A DNA stretch of 41,971 nt from Actinomycetes bacterium (GTDB lineage: Bacteria; Actinomycetota; Acidimicrobiia; Acidimicrobiales; Acidimicrobiaceae), in contig JAJYGA010000088.1 in NCBI GenBank assembly GCA_021785255.1, forward strand, positions 1 through 41,971, written 5' to 3'. Under the pieces are notes generated by a model, which did no database searches, was not told the DNA's origin, and saw only the letters and a list, made by a program, of their open reading frames with translations. The position numbers were made by a program, and so were the translations under genes. Shown one piece after another: positions 27,301 through 36,850 of this stretch; the first letter of the stretch is position 1; each line of letters starts with the position of its first letter.

Positions 27301-29586
27301 AGATTCCGCAAGGGGGAGCTGGCGGCACTGTTTTGTTCTCCGACCATGGAACTCGGCGTCGACATCGCAGAGCTCTCGGTCGTCGGCCTTCGCAACGTTC
27401 CGCCAACGCCTGCAAACTACGCCCAACGCTCAGGTCGTGCTGGACGCTCCGGCCAGCCAGCGTTGGTCTTTACCTATGCAACCACCGGCTCTCCCCATGA
27501 CCAGTACTTCTTCAGGCGACCGGACAAGATGATCTCCGGTCAGGTCTCTCCTCCACGCCTCGACCTTAGCAATCAGGATCTTGTACGAAGCCATGTCCAC
27601 GCACTCTGGTTGAGTTCAGCCAAGTTCAGTCTTGAATCCAAGTTGAGCGATCTCCTCGACGTCAGTGGTGAACCTCCGAGCCTGGAGATGACAGACCGAG
27701 TCAAGGAGGCACTATCGGACCCGACCCCTAAGCGATTTGCTCAAGAGAACGCCCGGATGATGTTGGTCGCCCTTGACCACCAACTCGAGGCCTCAGGCTG
27801 GTGGAGCGAGATGTGGTTGAGCGAGACGATGAACTCGCTCGGTGCCCGATTCGAACAGGCTACTCAACGCTGGAGAAGTCTCTATCGAGCTGCCAGGACA
27901 CAGAGCGATATCCAACATCGTATCTCCCAGGACGCCTCGAGATCCCCTGCCGACCGGGCCAATGCTGACCGGCTACGCAGGGAGGCTCGATCGCAACTCG
28001 AGTTGCTCCTGCTCGACACCAATGCGTCAACTCAGTCCGACTTCTACTCGTACCGTTATTTTGCAGCAGAGGGGTTCCTGCCCGGCTACTCCTTCCCCCG
28101 CCTTCCTCTCTCCGCCTTCATCCCAGGTAGGCGACACGGCTATGGTGAAGACGGCTTCTTGGCGCGTCCAAGATTCCTAGCCATAAGCGAGTTTGGTCCG
28201 CGCAACTTCATCTATCATGAGGGATCTCGCTACGAGGTCAACCGAGTCATTTTGCCAATAGCTCAAGGATCCACCGGAGCCGATGGCGAGAACCTTCTTA
28301 CTCGTCGGGCCAAACTCTGTCATCAGTGTGGATACTTACACTCTCTGAGCTCGGATGCTGGCCCAGATCTCTGTGAGAGCTGTGGGGCCGAGCTTGGCGT
28401 GGCGATCCCTAACCTCTTTCGCTTGGAGAACGTAGTAACTAGGCGACGTGAGAGGATCAATTCAGATGAGGAGGAGCGACGCCGACAAGGTTATGACGTA
28501 CTCACGACCTATCGATTCTCCTCGGCTGCGCCACTCCGTGGTGAGGTAGTAATCGACGAAGAGGCGGCTCTTCGCCTCACCTATGGGCAAGCAACCACGC
28601 TATGGCGTATCAACCAAGGGTGGCGGAGGCGGGCCAATCAAGCTCAGGTAGGTTTTGGCCTCGACACCGAACGCGGCTACTGGGCAAGTAGACCCGAGGA
28701 GGAGGGTGAGACCTCAGGCGAAGAGAGTGACCCAATCAATAAACGCGCGATCAAGGTCGTGGTTCCCTACGTTGAGGATGCGAGGAATGTCCTCGTCATC
28801 GAACCACTTGGCGGCACTGGTGGCACCCCTGATAGAACTGGGTTCATGGCCTCTCTACAAGCGGCGCTAAAGCACGCTATCCAGATCGAGTACCAGCTCG
28901 AAGACAATGAGCTGGCTGCAGAGCCGCTCCCGAATCCAGAGGATCGACGCTTCATCATGTTCTATGAGGCCTCGGAAGGGGGAGCCGGTGTACTGCATCG
29001 ACTGATCGAAGAGCCGAATGCCTTCGCACGAGTGGCAAGGGTCGCGCTCGAACTCTGCCACGTCGATCCCGACACCGGCAAGGACCGAGACGACGTCGGC
29101 ATACGACCCTGCAGCGTTGCCTGTTATGACTGTCTCCTCTCCTACTTCAACCAGGGCGACCATCGAAGGCTGGATCGACATGGTATTCGTTTCTACTTGA
29201 GCGACCTCATGAGATCGGTGACCAAAGAGACTGGTGGTAGTAGGGATGCCGAGGACGCACTCAAACGACTCAAGGCCACGACCGCGAGCAGCCTCGAAGA
29301 TGCCTGGCTTGATTTTCTCGTAGAGCATCGGTTGCGCCTGCCTTCGAGTGCTGCGCACCTCGTCAAGGCCGCCCGGTGCCGCCCGGATTTTCTCTACGAA
29401 CGCGACTACGTTGCCGTCTTCCTCGACGGACCAGTGCACGACGATGCAGACATTCAACTCAGAGATGAGGCGGCAACCGCGCGGCTCCGCTCTCTCGGCT
29501 GGAGCGTGGTGCGCTTTGGCTATCAGGATAACTGGGCTGATATCGCTGCGAGTCGTCCAGAGATCTTTGGAAAGAAGGACCTATGA
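24370..29586 (+). CDS. DEAD-family helicase with DUF1998 and Vsr/DUF559-like nuclease tail (DrmA-DrmB/DruE-like)
   Basis: A 1738-aa protein. The superfamily 2 motor has Walker A TGTGSGKS (113-120), TNYVMLELIL (201-210), DEFH (231-234) and GTSATM (264-269). The second RecA half carries SPTMELGVDI (about 990) and the Arg-finger motif QRSGRAGR (about 1019). Cys-rich points are CRECG near 462 and a four-Cys site CHQCG...CESCG near 1317-1340. The DUF1998 region includes EASEGGAGVLHRL and CSVACYDCLLSYFNQ (about 1536-1590). The end (about 1650-1726) reads RPDFLYERDYVAVFLDGPVH, then RSLGWSVVRF, like Vsr/DUF559 nucleases. Length and order equal DISARM DrmA plus DrmB in one chain, as in DruE or MrfA. 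GTG start with GGAG upstream; its stop overlaps the next ATG (ATGA). Role as a DNA translocase-nuclease in anti-phage defence is inference. Confidence 0.87.
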   Translation: MDVFELRDRMVAEYESYVMSFLTIGDSRLVAEVKKELDSGLLWPEPRIGLNPSFASGGKIGQLVDEGLLHPECRRIFQIKNSAGDVVAPLELHQHQREAIKIARTGANYVLTTGTGSGKSLAYIIPIVDAVLREGPGNGIKAIVVYPMNALANSQEQELTKYINYGYPNSQGPVTFKRYTGQETDDEKQAIIENPPDILLTNYVMLELILTRVDETRLVDAARGLRFLVFDEFHTYRGRQGADVAFLARRTKLACGGDHLQIIGTSATMSSSGDQRAEVAKVATLLFGAEVTKEAVIGETLRRATKVHDFSQPVERGLLATRLRSVNEPAADVDTFIADPLSAYIEQTFGLTEDASGRLVRQNPRPLGGISGVAHELSDLTGVAVPECEQALRKQLLAGYNLYPDGGRFPVFAFRVHQFLSRGDAVSATLEDPQARRISFEGESWITGDSGEREALYPLAFCRECGQDYYVVSLVNSTAKTLRRDLEYTKEMAAQLIPRIFDDRGAESQEESGYLYFGNWDETAPDYYETLPENWITYRNDQPVTNSRYRDRLPIAVQVGRDGVLGHGGVRAFYFRTPLQFCLNCRVTYGSRQRSDVPKLSTLGSGGRSTATTILSLSLLKQLRTSTGLDPTAQKLLVFTDNRQDASLQAGHFNDFVEMTQLRAGLYKALCQAGDSGVSYENLTNALFGAMNVGFEVYSSSPDARFSARDNIERTFRDVLGYRIYRDLERGWRIMAPNLEQTGLLRIDYQDLDEIVASEDLWCDTHAALRGACLETRRSLALVLLDYLRKELAIKVDYLDPQFQSGLAQRSGQNLKTPWAIDENEKLLTAKIAYVGSVSASKDQDVIGLTRLGAYGQWLRKRSTLNHLLDQLPSAEVETVIAELLGVLARVGLLAEIRSPRGQRSGYQVKAAALVWHQGNGEIAPDPIHLPRPPKDGRRPNEYFQQLYMGAAEGFAGLEAREHTAQVPPEARVDRETRFRKGELAALFCSPTMELGVDIAELSVVGLRNVPPTPANYAQRSGRAGRSGQPALVFTYATTGSPHDQYFFRRPDKMISGQVSPPRLDLSNQDLVRSHVHALWLSSAKFSLESKLSDLLDVSGEPPSLEMTDRVKEALSDPTPKRFAQENARMMLVALDHQLEASGWWSEMWLSETMNSLGARFEQATQRWRSLYRAARTQSDIQHRISQDASRSPADRANADRLRREARSQLELLLLDTNASTQSDFYSYRYFAAEGFLPGYSFPRLPLSAFIPGRRHGYGEDGFLARPRFLAISEFGPRNFIYHEGSRYEVNRVILPIAQGSTGADGENLLTRRAKLCHQCGYLHSLSSDAGPDLCESCGAELGVAIPNLFRLENVVTRRRERINSDEEERRRQGYDVLTTYRFSSAAPLRGEVVIDEEAALRLTYGQATTLWRINQGWRRRANQAQVGFGLDTERGYWASRPEEEGETSGEESDPINKRAIKVVVPYVEDARNVLVIEPLGGTGGTPDRTGFMASLQAALKHAIQIEYQLEDNELAAEPLPNPEDRRFIMFYEASEGGAGVLHRLIEEPNAFARVARVALELCHVDPDTGKDRDDVGIRPCSVACYDCLLSYFNQGDHRRLDRHGIRFYLSDLMRSVTKETGGSRDAEDALKRLKATTASSLEDAWLDFLVEHRLRLPSSAAHLVKAARCRPDFLYERDYVAVFLDGPVHDDADIQLRDEAATARLRSLGWSVVRFGYQDNWADIAASRPEIFGKKDL

Positions 29587-32432
29587 CTCACTCCGTTGGA
29601 AGCCTGGTAAGAGCCCGAGGGCGGGACTGGGTGGTACTCCCTGAATCCGATGAGGAACTCCTGGTCCTTCGACCGCTCGGTGGCACTGACCTCGAGGTCG
29701 CTGGAGTATTGACCTCACTTGAGAAAGTAGAGCCATCCACGTTTGCTCTGCCAAGCACCAAGGACTTAGGTGATAAAAGGTCTGCTCGGATGCTCACCGA
29801 TGCCCTCAAGCTTGGCTTTCGTGCTTCAGCCGGCCCGTTTCGAAGCTTTGGTCAACTCGGTTTTGAGCCAAGGCCCTATCAGTTTGTGCCGTTGATGATG
29901 GCCCTCAAACTTGACCCCGTCCGTCTGCTCATCGCCGATGACGTAGGGGTAGGCAAGACCGCCGAGGCGCTCATGATTGCCAGGGAGCTTCTCGCCCAGG
30001 GTGAGATCACAAGACTGGCCATCCTCTGCCCGCCTCATCTGGCGAACCAATGGCAACAGGAGATGGCCGAGAAGTTTGGCCTTGGGGCTGAACTCGTTCT
30101 TGCCTCGACAGCAGCGACGCTGGAACGGGGATGTCGCACCGGGGAGACCCTCTTTAACCACTTCCCTATCACCGTCGTCTCCAGCGACTTCATCAAGGCG
30201 GAACGGCGAATGACGGAGTTTCTCCGCACGGCCCCTGAGATGATCATCGTCGATGAGGCCCATGCGGCAGCTGCTGACACCAGAGTTCGCTCTGCACGCC
30301 ACCAACGCCACGAGCTCATCAAAGCCCTAGCACAAAAGCCAGAGCGCCATCTCATCCTCGTCACCGCCACCCCTCACTCAGGCAATGAAGGAGCCTTCCG
30401 ATCACTCCTCGGTCTGTTGCGGAAGGACTTCACCGAGCTTCCAGAGGATCTATCTGGAGATGCAAACCGACGGATTCGCGAGCAGGTTGCCCGTCACCTG
30501 GTACAACGCCGACGAGCAAACCTGCGCGCCTACCTCGGCGATACCGAGTTCCCCGAACGCCTCAGCCGCGAAGCCCCTTACCAGCTCACCGAGGAGTACA
30601 AGCTCCTCTTGAATAAAGCGTTGACCTATGCGCAACGCCAAACTGGTCAACGCCAAACGGGCGGGCCAGATGACGCTCGCAGGATGCGTGTGCGTTGGTG
30701 GTCGGCACTGGCTCTTCTGCGAGCTATCGCCTCCTCCCCCGCGGCAGCGGCTGTCACCCTGCGCAAACGCGCTCAAACCCACGGTGTCGCGGACCCAGAG
30801 GAGGTCGAGCGTATCAGCCGCCAACGAGTTATGGATCTTTTTGGCGATGATGATGACGGAGAGGTCGACGAGGAGCTTGGCGTAGCCGAGGATGACAATG
30901 GCGAAGGTGAGCCGACGGCAGGTCTTACCAATGCCCCAGAGTTAGCTGAGCGACGAACGCTCTATGAACTTGCACGTCTAGCAGATGACTGCATGGGGGA
31001 TAAAGATGCGAAGTTGATGATGCTCGTCGATGAGGTCAGAGGGCTTTTAGGCCAGGGTTTTGTGCCGATTATCTTCTGTCGTTTCATAGCGACCGCCGAC
31101 TACCTCGCGAGCGAACTCCAAGGACGACTCACAGGCGTCGAGATACGCGCCGTCACAGGAGATGTACCCTCCACAAAACGTGGCGAGATCGTCGATGAGC
31201 TCGCTAGTCATCCAAGACGAGTGCTCGTCGCCACCGACTGCCTCTCTGAGGGTATAAACCTCCAGGATTATTTCAACGCGGTCATCCACTACGACCTATC
31301 CTGGAACCCAACCCGGCACGAGCAGAGAGAAGGCCGCGTTGATCGCTTTGGGCAGTCATCCAAAGAGGTACGGATCATCACCTGTTATGGAAGCGACAAC
31401 CGGATTGATGGACTGGTGATGGAGGTTCTCCTGCGCAAGCATCAGTCGATTCGCAACTCGCTTGGCATCTCGATCCCAGTCCCTGGGGATCCAAACACCG
31501 TAGTGGAGACCCTGATCCGTGGAGTACTCAGCGAAGGCGAGCGCTTGGGCCAGGGGACTCAGCTTACTCTCGAGGGTCTTGGACCAGCCGAAAGTGAGCT
31601 CGCTACCGCCTGGGAGGCGAGTGCCAGACGTGAAGAGGTGCTACGGACCATCTTTGCCCAGAACACGCTTGGGCCAGATGTGGTAGCCAGAGAGCTTGAT
31701 TCACTCAGAGAAGCAGTCGGTACCGTCGCAGACATCAAGAGGTTCACAAGTGACGCCATCAGATCCGTTGGCGCAACGGTGAGTGGCGACGACCCTTTGG
31801 TGTTCACCCTCAATGGTGTCCCACACGCAATCAAGGAGCTTGCAGGGGGACAAAGAGAGATTGTCATGCGCTTTGAGTCACCAGCGCGCAATCCACGAGA
31901 ACGAACAGCGTCACGGGTCGAGCCATTCATCGCAGGCCTGAGTTCTTGGGTAATAGATAGCGCACTCGACAACTCCGGACCCGCTGCACGAGCAGGAGTA
32001 CGGCGGTCCAATGCCGTTAGCATCGTCACGACACTAACGGTCGTGCGCCTTCGCTTCGAGCTGCGAACACGAAACTCACAACTCCTGGCTGAGGATGCAC
32101 TGGTTGCCGGATTCGAAGGACTTGGAAGCGATATCGTCTGGCTTGACTCACGAGATGCTCTTTCGTTACTCGATGCCCCTTCAACCGGCAATGTCGCCTC
32201 ATTTCAGGCTGAGGAGTTTCTCCACCAAGCCCTCGACGACTACGAGAAGTTCTGGCGAGATGACTTGGTCAAGTTGGCTAGACATCGAGGGGAGGTGCTC
32301 AAAGAGAGTCACCAACGGGTTCGCGATGCTGCCCGTCGCAGTGGCGAGGTTGACGTTTCGCTCATGGTTCCACTTGATGTCATTGGCCTCTATGTGCTCT
32401 TGCCTGACGCTTCTTCAGGGGAAGCTAAATGA
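29583..32432 (+). CDS. SNF2/RapA-like helicase, DrmD-like
   Basis: A 949-aa SNF2-family ATPase of the RapA/HepA type. The N-terminal 90 residues are a small beta-rich region, followed by FEPRPYQ and Walker A DVGVGKT (120-126), CPPHLANQW (149-157), DEAH (224-227) and VTATPHSG. Between the two RecA halves is an acidic insert ([10 protein letters not shown] near 419-428). The C-terminal half has the [12 protein letters not shown] motif V and the Arg motif [11 protein letters not shown]. Class 1 DISARM encodes an SNF2 protein, DrmD, with the same partners, so this is its likely counterpart. ATG overlaps the upstream stop, and its own stop overlaps the next ATG, so all three proteins should be made in a linked ratio. 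Confidence 0.88.
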   Translation: MTHSVGSLVRARGRDWVVLPESDEELLVLRPLGGTDLEVAGVLTSLEKVEPSTFALPSTKDLGDKRSARMLTDALKLGFRASAGPFRSFGQLGFEPRPYQFVPLMMALKLDPVRLLIADDVGVGKTAEALMIARELLAQGEITRLAILCPPHLANQWQQEMAEKFGLGAELVLASTAATLERGCRTGETLFNHFPITVVSSDFIKAERRMTEFLRTAPEMIIVDEAHAAAADTRVRSARHQRHELIKALAQKPERHLILVTATPHSGNEGAFRSLLGLLRKDFTELPEDLSGDANRRIREQVARHLVQRRRANLRAYLGDTEFPERLSREAPYQLTEEYKLLLNKALTYAQRQTGQRQTGGPDDARRMRVRWWSALALLRAIASSPAAAAVTLRKRAQTHGVADPEEVERISRQRVMDLFGDDDDGEVDEELGVAEDDNGEGEPTAGLTNAPELAERRTLYELARLADDCMGDKDAKLMMLVDEVRGLLGQGFVPIIFCRFIATADYLASELQGRLTGVEIRAVTGDVPSTKRGEIVDELASHPRRVLVATDCLSEGINLQDYFNAVIHYDLSWNPTRHEQREGRVDRFGQSSKEVRIITCYGSDNRIDGLVMEVLLRKHQSIRNSLGISIPVPGDPNTVVETLIRGVLSEGERLGQGTQLTLEGLGPAESELATAWEASARREEVLRTIFAQNTLGPDVVARELDSLREAVGTVADIKRFTSDAIRSVGATVSGDDPLVFTLNGVPHAIKELAGGQREIVMRFESPARNPRERTASRVEPFIAGLSSWVIDSALDNSGPAARAGVRRSNAVSIVTTLTVVRLRFELRTRNSQLLAEDALVAGFEGLGSDIVWLDSRDALSLLDAPSTGNVASFQAEEFLHQALDDYEKFWRDDLVKLARHRGEVLKESHQRVRDAARRSGEVDVSLMVPLDVIGLYVLLPDASSGEAK

Positions 32433-35400
32433 GCGCTGCCATAGTTGGAGTCGGTGTCAGGAGCATTGGAGGACTCTTGCCGGCCGAGTTTCTTCTTCGG
32501 CTACGGGATCCAAAGTCGGATCTCATCGGCATACGTCCGAGTGACTATCATCTTGGTGCCAATGAACGCATGAGTGAGATCATCTCTCGATCGTGGAATC
32601 GTCTGGCGAATGCCTGGATTGGCTTTAGTAAAGCGCTTGAAGAACTCAACGATCAAGAGGTCACTGCCGGTGCTCTCACTCGGGAAAAGTGGCTCAGCGT
32701 GATCTTTGGTGAGCTCGGGTATGGAAGATTGTCAAGTGCCAAATCGATCGAGATCGAAGGGCGACTCTATCCGGTTTCTCATGAGTGGAGAGATGTCCCC
32801 ATCCACCTGGTTGGAGCTCGCGTTCCCCTCGACAAGCGCACTTCTGGAGTGAAGGGGGCGGCCGGGAAGAGCCCACACTCCTTGGTCCAGGAGTTGTTGA
32901 ATCGGTCAGAGGAGAGACTCTGGGGGATGGTCTCCAACGGCCTAATCCTGCGGGTCCTTCGTGATAGCACCAGTCTGACCCGTCAGTCCTACCTCGAGTT
33001 CGACCTCGAGGAGATCTTTTCGAATGAACTCTTCGATGACTTCGTGACGTTCTGGATGATCTGCCACGAGAGCCGCTTTGAGGGCGATGATCTCGCCCGG
33101 TGCTGGCTCGAGCGCTGGCGCGGGCAGATCAACGAATCGGGCATTCGTGCCCTTGATGCGCTCCAAGATGGGGTGAAACAGGCGATCGAGTCGATTGGTC
33201 AGGGCTTGCTCAGCCACCCGAAGAATATAGTGTTACGTGAATCATTGCGCATGGGAGAGTTGAGTAACCTTGAGTTCTATCGTGAGGTCCTTCGACTCAT
33301 CTACCGAATTCTCTTTCTTTTTGTTGCGGAGGATCGAGAACTGCTCCACGCACCAGACGCGTCGCAACTAGCGATCGATCGTTATCGAAAATGGTATTCG
33401 ACCAAGAGACTGCGAGAACAGGCTTGGGGGGCTCGTTCAAATAGTCATGACGATCTTTGGCAGATGATGCTTGCTGTAATGCACGGACTCGGTAAGCCAG
33501 AGGGTCTACCCGAGCTTGGACTGAGCGCACTCGGGAGTTACCTGTGGAGTGATGAGGCGATCCCAAAGCTCATTAATTGTGCGATTGGCAACAGGAGTTT
33601 CGGAACTGCACTCGTGCACCTCTCAAGCATGATCTCAGAAGGGGTACGTCGTCGAGTAGACTTTGCCAATCTCGGTGCTGAGGAACTGGGCAGCGTCTAT
33701 GAGGCGCTTTTGGAGCTTGTCCCCGAGGTGGACATTGCCTCCGCGAGCTTTGAGCTGAGAGCGACACCTGGAAACGAGCGCAAGACGTCCGGTAGTTACT
33801 ACACGCCGAGCGAACTGGTGGCCAGTCTGCTTGAGAGCGCACTCGACCCGGTAGTAACGGAAGCTCTTCAGGCTCCGGATCCAGAGCAGGCTCTCCTTGG
33901 GATCAAGGTCCTTGACCCAGCCTGCGGAAGCGGTCACTTTCTCATCGCTGCCGCCCATCGCATCGCCGAACGTTTAGCCGGCTATCGGGTTGGCGAACCG
34001 GAGGCTCCACCAACAGCGGTCCGTCACGCGCTCCGTGAGGTGATCTCTCGGTGTTGTTATGGGATCGACATCAACCCGATGGCGGTTGAGTTAGCGAAAG
34101 TGAGCCTCTGGATGGAGGCGATGGAACCAGGTAAACCATTGACTTTTCTTGAACGACATGTCATTACCGGTAATGCACTTCTTGGCACCACGCCTGCACT
34201 CGTCGTACGCGGTATCCCACATGAAGCCTATAAGGCACTCGATGGAGATGATCGGGCGAGTGCGAACGCAGCCAGGAAGAGGAATCTGGCTTTCTGTACA
34301 GGTCAAATTAGTCTTGACTCTGAACGGCTGCGAAGTAGCGCAAGCAAAGTCCGCGAAGAGGTTCTAGAGATCGACGAGATTGAAGAGAACAGTCTGGGAG
34401 ATATCGAGGTAAAAGCCCAACTGTGGGAGGAGTTACAAACACAGAGCGCATTTGAGCGAGAGAAGTTGGCCGCCGATGCCTGGTGTGCGGCCTTCTTCTA
34501 CGAGAAGGTCCCCCAAGGTGGAGAAATCACGACCGACACCATCCACAGGATTCTCACTGCGGGCCGGGCGGGAGGTGGGCAGAGGGAACTCGAGCTAATC
34601 GAGATGCTGGCAACTCAGAACAAGTTCCTTCACCTACACATTGCCTTCCCTGAGGTGTTCCCGATCGGAGACGAAAACACCTCGACAGGGACAAGCGCTG
34701 GACTGCGGGGGGGATTTGACGTTGTTCTTGGCAATCCGCCTTGGGAGCAAATTCAGCTGAAGGAAGAGGAATATTTTGCGGTGACAGCACCGGAAATAGC
34801 AGCTGCCAAGGGAAGTACACGTAAGCAGTTAATCCAGGATCTAGCAATAACAGATACAACCTTGTATAGCGGGTACCAATCTGCGCTACGAGCACAACAT
34901 GCGATCAGCGCGTTCTTACGCTCGAGCGGCAGGTTCCCTCTGGCGGGAACCGGGAAAGTCAACAGTTACGCTGTTTTTGCTGAGTTGATGCGCCAAGCGC
35001 TCGGACCAAGAGGTCGCTGCGGTGTCATTGTCCCGACCGGTATTGCGACCGACGACTCGACCAGCGAGTTCTTCAAAGACCTCGTCGCGACGCGCACTTT
35101 AGTGAGTCTCTTCGACTTCGAAAACCGGAACAAGGTGTTTCCCGCTGTCGATAGCAGGCAAAAGTTCTGTCTCCTTACCATCTCGGGCTCCGAGCGACCA
35201 ACCAAAGTAGCCCAGTTCGTTCTCTTTGCTCATACGGTCGCAGATCTCGAAGACCCGCAACGACGCGTGACCTTGTCCGATGCAGACTTTGAGCTCATCA
35301 ACCCAAACACTGGCAACCTGCCGATCTTTCGGACCATGAGAGATGCTGAGCTTGCCAAGCAGGTGTACTCACGGGTTCCTGTACTACTTCGCACCGGATC

Positions 35401-36331
35401 AGAAGTGACGAATCCGTGGGGGGCTCGACTGAAACAGGGCCTGTTCAATATGACGACAGGATCAAGCTCATTTCTCACCTTCGATTTCCTGCTTGCCTCC
35501 GGTGCGGCGCTTGATGGCAATGTCTTCGTCGGTGTTGATGGCATCCGGTATCTCCCTCTCTATGAAGGTAAACTCATTCACCATTTCGATCACCGATTCG
35601 CAACGTATGAAAGGGCAAAAGGGGACAAACCTATCGAGGTTGAGGGAGCTTACAAGATGGATTCGAGTTGGGCGATCATGCCACGGTACTGGGTCAGCGA
35701 AGGCGAGGTTCGAGAGAAGCTCGAAGGTTGGGATCGGGAGTGGTTGATCGGGTTTCGGGGTATCACCAATTCCACCAATGAGCGGACAGTGATCGCATCG
35801 GTGTTTCCAGTGACCGCAGTGGGGAACAGTATGATCCTCGTCGACGTACCACACTCGCAAGGGTCCACGGTGGCCGCGTTAGTTAGCTGTCTCGACTCCT
35901 TTGCTTTGGACACGATTGCCCGCATGAAGGTTGGTGGCTCAAACTTTAATCTCTTCATAGTAAATCAGCTACCGGTATTGCCTCCTGACGTTTTTGATGA
36001 TCGGGTGCCGTGGGGATCCGACCGATCAGAGACATTAGCCCAGTGGATCGCCTCTCGTGTGCTAGAGCTGACCTATACAGCCTGGGACCTACGGCCATGG
36101 GCAAAGGAACTTGGCTATGACGGCGAACCATTCATCTGGGATGAGCTAAGACGCGGACGGCTCCGTGCGGAGTTGGATGCTTGTTTTTTCCATCTCTATG
36201 GGTATACGAGAGATCAGGTGGTACATGCGATGGAGAGTTTCCCGATCGTCAAACAAAGGGACGAGCAGCAATTTGGCGAGTATCGGACCAAGCTCCGGAT
36301 TCTCGACCTGTTTGACGAGTATTCCTCATAG
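32429..36331 (+). CDS. Large N6-adenine DNA methyltransferase, PglX/DrmMI-like
   Basis: A 1300-aa adenine-N6 methyltransferase of the type IIG/PglX architecture. A long helical N-terminus (1-450) precedes the entry motif TSGSYYTPSELV and motif I LDPACGSGHF (about 495-504), then a YGIDINPMAVELAK motif and the catalytic NPPW (about 768-771) in VVLGNPPWEQ. The last 400 residues probably form the target recognition domain. Comparable enzymes are DrmMI of class 1 DISARM and PglX of BREX, which mark host DNA. No PD-(D/E)xK motif was recognised in the N-terminus, so it is probably a modification-only subunit. It is the last gene of the cassette; its ATG overlaps the SNF2 stop. Confidence 0.88.
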   Translation: MSAAIVGVGVRSIGGLLPAEFLLRLRDPKSDLIGIRPSDYHLGANERMSEIISRSWNRLANAWIGFSKALEELNDQEVTAGALTREKWLSVIFGELGYGRLSSAKSIEIEGRLYPVSHEWRDVPIHLVGARVPLDKRTSGVKGAAGKSPHSLVQELLNRSEERLWGMVSNGLILRVLRDSTSLTRQSYLEFDLEEIFSNELFDDFVTFWMICHESRFEGDDLARCWLERWRGQINESGIRALDALQDGVKQAIESIGQGLLSHPKNIVLRESLRMGELSNLEFYREVLRLIYRILFLFVAEDRELLHAPDASQLAIDRYRKWYSTKRLREQAWGARSNSHDDLWQMMLAVMHGLGKPEGLPELGLSALGSYLWSDEAIPKLINCAIGNRSFGTALVHLSSMISEGVRRRVDFANLGAEELGSVYEALLELVPEVDIASASFELRATPGNERKTSGSYYTPSELVASLLESALDPVVTEALQAPDPEQALLGIKVLDPACGSGHFLIAAAHRIAERLAGYRVGEPEAPPTAVRHALREVISRCCYGIDINPMAVELAKVSLWMEAMEPGKPLTFLERHVITGNALLGTTPALVVRGIPHEAYKALDGDDRASANAARKRNLAFCTGQISLDSERLRSSASKVREEVLEIDEIEENSLGDIEVKAQLWEELQTQSAFEREKLAADAWCAAFFYEKVPQGGEITTDTIHRILTAGRAGGGQRELELIEMLATQNKFLHLHIAFPEVFPIGDENTSTGTSAGLRGGFDVVLGNPPWEQIQLKEEEYFAVTAPEIAAAKGSTRKQLIQDLAITDTTLYSGYQSALRAQHAISAFLRSSGRFPLAGTGKVNSYAVFAELMRQALGPRGRCGVIVPTGIATDDSTSEFFKDLVATRTLVSLFDFENRNKVFPAVDSRQKFCLLTISGSERPTKVAQFVLFAHTVADLEDPQRRVTLSDADFELINPNTGNLPIFRTMRDAELAKQVYSRVPVLLRTGSEVTNPWGARLKQGLFNMTTGSSSFLTFDFLLASGAALDGNVFVGVDGIRYLPLYEGKLIHHFDHRFATYERAKGDKPIEVEGAYKMDSSWAIMPRYWVSEGEVREKLEGWDREWLIGFRGITNSTNERTVIASVFPVTAVGNSMILVDVPHSQGSTVAALVSCLDSFALDTIARMKVGGSNFNLFIVNQLPVLPPDVFDDRVPWGSDRSETLAQWIASRVLELTYTAWDLRPWAKELGYDGEPFIWDELRRGRLRAELDACFFHLYGYTRDQVVHAMESFPIVKQRDEQQFGEYRTKLRILDLFDEYSS

Positions 36332-36850
36332 CCTTCGACGCCGTCATGGGAGACTGCTCGATGGAGTAGTAGCCAGAGTCAACTTCGCCGCAGAGTAATT
36401 ATCAACTCCATGCAGACCGATTCTCATGCATCCATTTGGTCTACCAATCTTTCACGAGTCGCGTCTCAAATATTGTGCAATTTTCATTAGATAAATGAAA
36501 ACTAGTGGTGGTCATGGTATCGAGAAAGTAAGAAACAAAAACACCTAGTTGAAAGGACCGTACTGCACTAGCTGCCAGATTAGTTGTAGCCCCACATATT
36601 TAAGTACTATATTAAATTAATAGGCTGCAAGTAATCTGGCAGCTAGGGCGAATAGGAAGCTCCTTTAATGCTCCAAAGTGAGTAGCGCTCGAGTAAGTGT
36701 TTAAAATGGGTTGCCTCGAACTCTGAGTATCTAGTGTCTATGTGCGTTCTAGATGATACTAAGGGGTCAGAAGTACAATTTAGCAGGGAGTTATCGGACA
36801 TTGGAAGTGGACTTGGAGCTTTGTCTTGTCCAGTAACGACGTTGTGTGTC
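36332..36850. other. AT-rich gap with inverted repeats
   Basis: No gene is supported. It contains a short dyad TTTTCATT (36481-36488) with AATGAAAA (36494-36501) and the long inverted repeat at 36568-36646. The stretch 36470-36630 is clearly AT-richer than the cassette. It separates the defence cassette from the housekeeping rpmB-hemH pair and probably marks the right boundary of the inserted DNA. Confidence 0.5.
36568..36646. repeat. 25-bp imperfect inverted repeat with AT-rich centre
   Basis: CTAGCTGCCAGATTA (36568-36582) is the exact reverse complement of TAATCTGGCAGCTAG (36632-36646). The match continues inward (GTTGTAGCCC against CTTGCAGCCT, eight of ten), giving arms of about 25 bases around a 29-base AT-rich centre. 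It resembles a miniature inverted-repeat element, an element end pair or a large hairpin. No second copy was seen in the window. Confidence 0.75.

Noticed and set aside
28867-29457. Minus-strand frames of 150-210 codons inside the large helicase, SNF2 and methylase genes
   Set aside because: They are antisense shadows caused by the codon use of the long plus-strand genes; none has helicase, nuclease or other motifs.
22198-36331. Calling the cassette plain DISARM or BREX
   Set aside because: No separate DrmA, DrmB or DrmC, and no PglZ, BrxC or BrxA-like gene is visible; the set of domains differs from both.
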